NCBI GenBank assembly: GCA_002352135.1
Contig: DEHW01000153.1
Span: 1 to 10,291, forward strand
Direction of reading: 5' to 3'
Length of the DNA stretch: 10,291 bases
From: Lysobacterales bacterium UBA2790
GTDB taxonomy: Bacteria; Pseudomonadota; Gammaproteobacteria; Xanthomonadales; Xanthomonadaceae
Below, in pieces: positions 1 through 5,211 of the stretch. Each line of letters opens with the position of its first letter. The first letter of the stretch is position 1. The position numbers and the translations under genes are program-made. Under the pieces are notes generated by a model that saw only the letters and a list, made by a program, of their open reading frames with translations, had not been told where the DNA came from and ran no database searches.

Positions 1-854
1 AGTGACTCGTGTGCGGCACTCGCGAAATTCAACAGGTTCGCCGACTCATGGCGCAGGGCCATGATCTGCTCGATGCGGCTGGCGTTGTCGTGTTTCGGAT
101 CGTGCGGGCCCTGATCCGAGGCGCGGGTGTGATAAGCGGTATAGACCGTTTCACGCAGTGGGCGGTTGTCGGCAAAACTCATGATCGCCTGCACAGACGG
201 CGCCTTGAGTGTCGCCAGCCAGCCTTCCTGACCGTGCTCCTTGGCGTATTGCTGGAACATCGGCAATGCCGATGCGGGGAGTCCGGCCAGCTCGGTCTCG
301 CTCATTGAATAGGACCAGGCATCGGTACTGTCCAGCACGGCTTCGGAGAATGCAGTGGAGAGCTTGCTGAGTTCGGTCTGGATCGCTGCAAATCGTGAGC
401 GCTCGGGCTCCTGCAAGGCCACGCCGGAAAGCCGGAAGCCGCGCAGGCTGTCTTCCACCAAGGTGCGTTCGGCGCGCGAAAGGCTGGCGAAATCGGGGCT
501 CTGACTGACCGCCAGCACGGCCTCATACAAGTCGCGATTCTGTCCCAGTGCGGTGTAGAACTCGGTCAGCCTTTCCTCAGCGGCGGAATAGGCTTCGCGT
601 AGCGCGGGCGAGTCCATCGTGCCATGTAGATGACCGACCGGTGCCCACGCGCGGTTGAGGCGTGTCTGAACGCGCTCCATAGGCGCCATCAGTCGCGCGA
701 AATCGCGGGCTTGTGGATTCGCGACCAAGTCGACAACGCATTGCTCGTAATCGTGGATGAGTTGATCGATGGCAGGTGCGATGTGTTCGGCACGGATCGC
801 ATCGAAAGCGGGAAGGCTGGTCTCGGCCAGCAGAGGATTCGGTTGAGTGATCAT
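1..854 (-). CDS. prlC: Oligopeptidase A (M3 family zinc metallopeptidase), N-terminal part, cut by window edge
   Basis: The reverse strand stays open from the ATG at 854 to base 1, giving 284 residues with no stop. The protein begins MITQPNPLLAETSLPAFDAI, which matches the start of E. coli oligopeptidase A (PrlC/OpdA; MTNPLLTPFELPPF). Further matches follow the family in order: APVGHLHGTMDSPALREAY, LRGFRLSGVAL, ELAGLPASAL, DNRPLRETVYTAYHTRASDQ and ALRHESANLL. The family is a cytoplasmic thimet-type peptidase of about 680 residues that degrades short peptides, including cleaved signal peptides. The HEFGH zinc site lies in the missing C-terminal half, so catalytic integrity cannot be judged here. 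The start at 854 is chosen by homology. No clear Shine-Dalgarno sequence precedes it, and an in-frame GTG at 872 is a weaker alternative. It lies 83 nt downstream of the diguanylate cyclase gene on the same strand. Confidence 0.95.
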   Translation of the reverse strand, partial: MITQPNPLLAETSLPAFDAIRAEHIAPAIDQLIHDYEQCVVDLVANPQARDFARLMAPMERVQTRLNRAWAPVGHLHGTMDSPALREAYSAAEERLTEFYTALGQNRDLYEAVLAVSQSPDFASLSRAERTLVEDSLRGFRLSGVALQEPERSRFAAIQTELSKLSTAFSEAVLDSTDAWSYSMSETELAGLPASALPMFQQYAKEHGQEGWLATLKAPSVQAIMSFADNRPLRETVYTAYHTRASDQGPHDPKHDNASRIEQIMALRHESANLLNFASAAHES

Positions 855-909
855 GGGTACAAAGTGGCGCACGGGTGCCCGCAATTCAAGCCGAGATCAC
901 GCCGAAGGT

Positions 910-935
910 AAAAAAACCCTGCGTCGCGGCAATGT
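910..935 (-). terminator. Possible weak intrinsic terminator after the diguanylate cyclase gene
   Basis: Read on the minus strand, seven consecutive T (910-916) follow directly downstream of the cyclase stop codon. They are preceded by GC-rich sequence that can form only about a four-base-pair hairpin (TTGC/GCAG, with one wobble pair). The T-tract is clear but the stem is poor. It may attenuate transcription rather than separate the cyclase from the oligopeptidase gene. Confidence 0.3.
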
Positions 936-937
936 GC

Positions 938-2335
938 TCACGCCGAGGCTGATCGCCGCGCGTCGCTATCTTCGGCGATGACGACTCGGTTGCGCCCGAG
1001 CTGCTTTGCCCGATAGAGCGCCGCATCGGCGCGGCGCAGCAGGTGCGCTTGATCGGGATGGCCCTCATGAATCGCCAAGCCAATGCTCACCGTCACCTTG
1101 GTGCTACGCTGATCGCCAAGCACGAACGTTTCGTTGGCGATACGACCGCGCATCATCTCCGCCGCCCGGAAGGCACTGTCCAAGTCGCAGTCGACAAGCA
1201 GCAGCAGAAACTCCTCGCCACCGAGACGGAAAAGGAAATCTCCGCCTCGCGTACTGCTGCTCATCAGCATGGCCAACTGCTGCAACACGTGGTCACCCGC
1301 CTCGTGGCCGAAGGTGTCGTTGATTGGCTTGAAGTGATCGATGTCGATCGCCAGAACGGCGAAGGGGCGCTTGTGGCGACGCGCGTAGACAATTTCCTTG
1401 TTCAAGACGACCGGTAAGAATTTGCGGTTCAACAGGCGTGTCAGCGCGTCACGACCGCCTTCGAGCTCGCTGGCATTCTCAAACAACGCGTCAAGGTGAA
1501 AACGCACGGTACGAGCGTGCTCCCGGATATCGCGCAATACGTGCAGGCGCTGGGTGCTTGAATTTGCCTCCCCGACGGCTGGCAGCAAGTAATCATCAAT
1601 ATGCGTCATCGCGATTTGCAGTTGCTCGACATCGGGCGAACCCTGAAATGCGTGCACTCCTTTGTGGCGAAACCAAAGTCCGAAACCGGAGTCCGATAAG
1701 CGCTCCAATCTCAACTCCTGATTGGCTGCCAGTTCGAACATCAACTGATTTTCCCAATCAAGCAAGGCCGCGCGTTGTCGTTCGCGCTCGGTCCCAGCGC
1801 TCTGTGCCACCGAAAATAGCCGAAACGCTTCTTCCGTACGTGCGTTGCGTTCGTGCGCGGTGGCGTACGCGCCGCTCATGACTTCCATGGCGAAGTCCAC
1901 CATGCCGGCGAAGAAACGCATGCCATTCGCACGTGTCACTTCTTCAGCTACCTCATCACGCAGCATTTGCGAGAACCGGGTCTTGAGCGCACGCGCGCCG
2001 CGTAGTACCAGCGCCACGGGAATATCGATACGGGCATGGATGTCGCCAATCCGACGTTGCGTGGCGACCTGCTGCAGGAGTTCATCCTGACTGGTGGCGG
2101 CAAACAGCGCACTGATCCAAGCCTGCATCGCAGGCAACAGATGCTGCTGCACCCGATCATGACTGAGAAACTGCGCGGCAACGGGATCTTCGGTCATGAC
2201 CGAGTAGAAATGCCGCGCCAGCGCTTCAGCGTGTTGACGGGTGAGTGCGCTGATTTGAGTGATAACAGCCGGCGAAGCAGCTCGAAACAGTTCGTTCCAT
2301 TCGTGCGCAAGGTCCTGCGGGGCGTGTTGCGGCAT
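938..2335 (-). CDS. dosC: Globin-coupled heme sensor diguanylate cyclase (DosC-like)
   Basis: This 465-residue cytoplasmic protein aligns along its whole length with E. coli DosC (YddV), which makes cyclic di-GMP from two GTP in response to oxygen at heme. Residues 1 to about 160 form a sensor globin. The expected proximal heme ligand is His100 (in IGDIHARIDIPV). The distal-pocket residues are Tyr44 and Leu66, matching Tyr43 and Leu65 of DosC. Residues about 170-290 are the DosC-type middle domain (GFGLWFRHKGVHAFQG at 217-232). The GGDEF domain starts at DALTRLLNR (296-304). It holds the metal/GTP motif DIDHFKPIND (331-340) and the active-site GGEEF (372-376). RGGD at 363-366 lies five residues before GGEEF, which is the position of a product-binding inhibitory I-site that DosC lacks. 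No membrane segment is visible. GGGAG with eight-base spacing supports the start. The symbol is by similarity only, and no DosP-like phosphodiesterase is in the window. Confidence 0.93.
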   Translation of the reverse strand: MPQHAPQDLAHEWNELFRAASPAVITQISALTRQHAEALARHFYSVMTEDPVAAQFLSHDRVQQHLLPAMQAWISALFAATSQDELLQQVATQRRIGDIHARIDIPVALVLRGARALKTRFSQMLRDEVAEEVTRANGMRFFAGMVDFAMEVMSGAYATAHERNARTEEAFRLFSVAQSAGTERERQRAALLDWENQLMFELAANQELRLERLSDSGFGLWFRHKGVHAFQGSPDVEQLQIAMTHIDDYLLPAVGEANSSTQRLHVLRDIREHARTVRFHLDALFENASELEGGRDALTRLLNRKFLPVVLNKEIVYARRHKRPFAVLAIDIDHFKPINDTFGHEAGDHVLQQLAMLMSSSTRGGDFLFRLGGEEFLLLLVDCDLDSAFRAAEMMRGRIANETFVLGDQRSTKVTVSIGLAIHEGHPDQAHLLRRADAALYRAKQLGRNRVVIAEDSDARRSASA

Positions 2336-2343
2336 GGTGAGGG

Positions 2344-2348
2344 CTCCC
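2344..2348 (-). promoter_or_regulatory. Ribosome binding site of the diguanylate cyclase gene
   Basis: GGGAG on the minus strand lies eight bases before the ATG at 2335. It fixes the start to the methionine that begins the globin domain, and no upstream extension is needed. Confidence 0.6.
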
Positions 2349-2395
2349 AGCCAGAATGACGAAAATCCACCGCCAACGGTGCGCCTTTTGCTGAA

Positions 2396-3817
2396 TCAGC
2401 GCACCAACAGTCGGATCAGGCGATCCGCAAATTCGCGATAGGGTGGTTTGAACAGGCTCATGCCGGACCAGCGCGCCTGACGGAACACCGGGGTTTCCTT
2501 GCTGAAGGTGCGAAAGCCCTGTTCGCCGTGGTAGCTGCCCATGCCGCTGGGCCCGACACCGCCAAAGGGCAAATTGGTTTGCGCAAACTGCAGGACCGTA
2601 TCGTTGACTGCAACCGAGCCCGCGACGATGCGGTCCAACGCGGCGTCCACGCGGCGGCGATCATGATCGAAGACATAAAACGCCAATGGGCGATCACGGG
2701 AGTCGATGTAGTCCAGCGCCTCCTCCGCGTGTGCATAGCCGCGTACCGGCAGAATGGGGCCGAAGATTTCCTCACGCATCAGACGGCAATCGTCAGGGGC
2801 ATCCAGAACGACCGTCGGTGGCAGCAGGCGAGTGCCTTCGGCCAGTTCGGCATCGACATCGACCAGCGGAATGACGCGTGCGCCCGCTGCTGCCGCTTCG
2901 TCCAATGCACTGCGCAAGCGCTGGTATTGCGCCGCATTGATGATGCGGGTGAAGTCACCGGACAAAGCGATGTCGGGATAGCGTGACTGTGCTTCCGCGC
3001 GCAGGGCGGCAACAAACGCATCGATCATTTCGTGCGGCACCAAGGCATAGTCCGGCGCGATGCAGGTTTGCCCGGCGTTGATGAACTTGCCCGCCGCGAT
3101 GCGGGAAGCCGCGCGTGCCAACGGATAGTCGGGTGCGATCAGCACCGGCGATTTGCCGCCAAGCTCCAGCGTCAGCGGTGTCAGATTGGGAGCCGCCGCC
3201 GCCATCACCCGGCGGCCGACCGCCGTCGATCCGGTGAAGAACAGATGATCAAAGGGCAGGGCCGCAAAAGCCGCCGCGACCTCAGGTCCACCCAGGGCCA
3301 CTTCCACCCGATTGCGCGGATAGATCGTGCGCAGCAGATCGCACAGTGCTGCCGAGGTGCGCGGCGTGTGCTCGGACGGCTTGAGATAGACGGCATTGCC
3401 GGCGGCCAGGGCCGTTGCCAGGGGAACCAGAGCCAGATTGATCGGATAGTTCCACGGCGAAATCACCCCCACCACGCCCAGCGGCTGATATCGCAACTCG
3501 CCGCGAGCAGGCCAGAACAGCGGATGCAGCAAGCGCTGCTTGGGACGCATCCAGGATTTGAGGTGTGCGAGTAGATGGTCGATCTCGCGTAGCACCGTCA
3601 TGCCATCCGACAACATCGACTCGTGTCGTGAGCGCGTGCCGAAATCGGCATCCATGGCCCGCACCAACTCCGGCAGGTTGAGGCGCAGCGCCGCGCGCAG
3701 ATCGTATAGATCGCTCAGGCGTTCATCGAGGGAGCGTGGCGCACGCCGCTGCTGTGCGCGCAATACCGCAAGACGCTCGGGCAATTCACCAATAGGCGTG
3801 ACGTAATCGATGTCCAT
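2396..3817 (-). CDS. Coniferyl aldehyde dehydrogenase-like NAD(P)-dependent aldehyde dehydrogenase
   Basis: This 473-residue protein belongs to the class-3-like aldehyde dehydrogenase branch that includes Pseudomonas CalB (coniferyl aldehyde to ferulate). It oxidises an aldehyde to the carboxylate using NAD(P). Visible landmarks are the cofactor-binding PLGVVGVISPWNYP (ending about residue 125), FFTGSTAVGRR (about 193-203), ELGGKSP with general base Glu218, NAGQTC with catalytic Cys252, EEIFGP with Glu350, and NLPFGGVGPSGMGSYHG near 415-431. All key residues are present and the length is normal. The start at 3817 (MDIDYVTPIG) fits the family length. The frame stays open to a GTG at 3901, but that extension is low-complexity and Arg/Pro/Ser-rich, unlike the family. 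No Shine-Dalgarno sequence is seen at 3817. The stop lies 60 nt before the cyclase start. No ferulate or vanillin pathway genes are adjacent, so the true substrate is open (aromatic or fatty aldehyde). Confidence 0.9.
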   Translation of the reverse strand: MDIDYVTPIGELPERLAVLRAQQRRAPRSLDERLSDLYDLRAALRLNLPELVRAMDADFGTRSRHESMLSDGMTVLREIDHLLAHLKSWMRPKQRLLHPLFWPARGELRYQPLGVVGVISPWNYPINLALVPLATALAAGNAVYLKPSEHTPRTSAALCDLLRTIYPRNRVEVALGGPEVAAAFAALPFDHLFFTGSTAVGRRVMAAAAPNLTPLTLELGGKSPVLIAPDYPLARAASRIAAGKFINAGQTCIAPDYALVPHEMIDAFVAALRAEAQSRYPDIALSGDFTRIINAAQYQRLRSALDEAAAAGARVIPLVDVDAELAEGTRLLPPTVVLDAPDDCRLMREEIFGPILPVRGYAHAEEALDYIDSRDRPLAFYVFDHDRRRVDAALDRIVAGSVAVNDTVLQFAQTNLPFGGVGPSGMGSYHGEQGFRTFSKETPVFRQARWSGMSLFKPPYREFADRLIRLLVR

Positions 3818-3824
3818 GCGGTGC

Positions 3825-3830
3825 AGTATA
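3825..3830 (-). promoter_or_regulatory. Possible -10 element (TATACT) just upstream of the aldehyde dehydrogenase ATG
   Basis: TATACT on the minus strand ends seven bases before the ATG at 3817. That spacing would put the transcript start at or next to the start codon and give a leaderless mRNA, which would fit the missing Shine-Dalgarno sequence. No good -35 hexamer is found 15-19 bases further upstream, and no TGn extension is present, so this is tentative. Confidence 0.25.
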
Positions 3831-3926
3831 GGTCGAGTTTCGCGTGGTCGCGGACACGCCGACGGATGCTGCAGCCGAAGGGAACTTCCGCGCGGCTCCA
3901 CACACGAAAACGCTCACTCGACAGGC

Positions 3927-3932
3927 AGGGGG
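3927..3932 (+). promoter_or_regulatory. Ribosome binding site of the esterase-family gene
   Basis: AGGGGG lies four bases before the ATG at 3937, with a further GG in between. It decides for this methionine, which begins a signal peptide, over the in-frame GTG at 3844 whose extra 31 residues have no signal-peptide character. Confidence 0.55.
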
Positions 3933-3936
3933 CGGT

Positions 3937-5130
3937 ATGCGGAAAAGTTCATGCTGGCTGATGGGGACCGTTTTGCTGTTGAGTCTGGGCTGGACGAACG
4001 CGCGATCCGCCTGGGCAGCGGAATCGAAGGACGCGCAGTCTGCTGTCATGGACGAGGTCGTTGCCGCCGTTTGCGACAAGGAAGTGGTCTTGCTGGGCGA
4101 AGCCTCGCATGGCGATGGTCGGGCCTTCGCCTTCAAGGCGGCCTTGATACCTGCCCTGATCGAGCGCTGTGGCTTCGATGCGGTGGCCTTTGAAGGCAGT
4201 CTTTACGAATCCCTGGCGTTGGCCGAAAAGCGCCTCGCTGACGAGCCCGCGAGCGCCGCCGACGTTGGCGTCATTGCGGGGCAATTCTGGCATGGCACGC
4301 AGGAAGTGCAGCCATTGTTTGCCGCGTTGGCGGCAGCGGTGAACAAGGGCTCGCTGCAGGTATGGGGTCTCGACGATCAACTGCATGCCGGCCCGTATCT
4401 GCAGGGACCGATGATGCCGCGTCTGTTCGCTGTGCTGGAGCCACCGCGACAAACGGAGTGCAGCACCGCAATGCAAGTGCATACGAACTGGTCCTACAGC
4501 GACAGCGATCCTTACAACGCGGAGCGCCAGAACGTGTTGCGCGACTGCCTTGCCGATGTCGTCAAGCGGATCGACCAAAGCCCGGCGCAGGATGATCCAA
4601 CGCGTCCACTGCTGCGCCAAGCAGCATCCGCGCTCTCGGCCAGCATCGCGCGCGATTTTCTCGACGCGCGTGAGGGTTTCGCGCAGCGCGACAAGGCGAT
4701 GTTCGAGAACCTGCAATGGCAGATGGCGCACACGGGCGCGCGGCGTGTGCTGATCTGGACCCACAACCTGCATGCCGCGCGCGTGGCTGTCTCAACGGAA
4801 GGCGTGACCATCAACGATACGCTGGGCGGTCTCGTTACCGCGCGCCATGGCGAAAAGACCTACGCGTTGGGAATCGGTGCCCGATCCGGCAGCTACGCGA
4901 TGGGACGTCGCCCGCCCGCCGCCATTCCGACAATGGACGCCGATGCGCTGGAGTCACGCGTCCTGCGTGACGACGCGGCGGCGCTGCAATTTGCCTCCGG
5001 CGACGTCTTGCGCACATTGGGTCGTCGGACCGGTCATCTGTTCAACTATCAAGCGCAGCAGACCGACTGGTCGCAGAGCTTCGACGGCATGGTGATCGTC
5101 GCCGAGGAGCGCCCGCCGACAAGGCTGTAG
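3937..5130 (+). CDS. Exported erythromycin esterase family protein
   Basis: This 397-residue protein has a cleavable signal peptide: basic MRKSS, then the hydrophobic segment WLMGTVLLLSLGW, then an AWA-type cleavage site near residue 27. The mature part, presumably periplasmic or secreted, shows the erythromycin esterase (EreA/EreB) pattern. VVLLGEASHG carries Glu55 and His58, the positions of the catalytic Glu/His pair. FDAVAFEG has Glu86, RDKAMFENLQW lies at 251-261, and VLIWTHNLHAAR carries His276 and His279, matching the later conserved histidine pair. Ere enzymes hydrolyse the macrolide lactone ring, but the family is broad and most chromosomal members have no known substrate. Macrolide resistance is therefore only a possibility. 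Length is close to the roughly 400 residues typical of the family. The gene stands alone, divergent from the aldehyde dehydrogenase and convergent with the propeller lipoprotein gene. A missing cofactor or partner is not evident. Confidence 0.88.
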   Translation: MRKSSCWLMGTVLLLSLGWTNARSAWAAESKDAQSAVMDEVVAAVCDKEVVLLGEASHGDGRAFAFKAALIPALIERCGFDAVAFEGSLYESLALAEKRLADEPASAADVGVIAGQFWHGTQEVQPLFAALAAAVNKGSLQVWGLDDQLHAGPYLQGPMMPRLFAVLEPPRQTECSTAMQVHTNWSYSDSDPYNAERQNVLRDCLADVVKRIDQSPAQDDPTRPLLRQAASALSASIARDFLDAREGFAQRDKAMFENLQWQMAHTGARRVLIWTHNLHAARVAVSTEGVTINDTLGGLVTARHGEKTYALGIGARSGSYAMGRRPPAAIPTMDADALESRVLRDDAAALQFASGDVLRTLGRRTGHLFNYQAQQTDWSQSFDGMVIVAEERPPTRL

Positions 5131-5155
5131 CGCTTGTGTGGCGACAAGGTTTGAA

Positions 5156-5186
5156 GCCGAAGCGCGTGGAATCCGCGCGCTTCGGC
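5156..5186 (+). terminator. Hairpin between convergent genes, candidate terminator for the esterase gene
   Basis: GCCGAAGCGCGTGG (5156-5169) pairs with CCGCGCGCTTCGGC (5173-5186) across a three-base AAT loop. Eleven perfect outer pairs are followed by one G-U wobble and two G-C pairs. The fold is better on the plus strand, because the wobble becomes a C-A mismatch in minus-strand RNA. It starts 26 nt after the esterase stop codon. No T-tract follows on either strand, so termination is inferred from position and stem strength. Confidence 0.5.
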
Positions 5187-5190
5187 GATC

Positions 5191-5211
5191 AGCAGCGATG
5201 CCGCCGCTGCT
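5191..5211 (-). terminator. Small hairpin overlapping the stop codon of the propeller lipoprotein gene
   Basis: AGCAGCG (5191-5197) pairs with CGCTGCT (5205-5211) over a seven-base loop. On the minus strand the arm begins inside the TAG stop codon (5212-5210). It has no T-tract. It may act with the neighbouring larger hairpin in transcript ending or 3'-end protection. Confidence 0.3.

Noticed and set aside
2336..2395. Terminator between the dehydrogenase and cyclase genes
   Set aside because: The only hairpin is a five-base-pair CACCG/CGGTG stem followed by GATTTT on the minus strand, too weak to call.
3818..3901. N-terminal extension of the aldehyde dehydrogenase to the in-frame GTG at 3901
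   Set aside because: The 28 extra residues are low-complexity and not shared with the family. It would also leave only 35 nt before the divergent esterase start.
3949..4773. Minus-strand open frame (274 codons) opposite the esterase gene
   Set aside because: The plus-strand frame has a signal peptide and conserved catalytic motifs. The antisense frame shows no domain pattern and no ribosome binding site I could identify.
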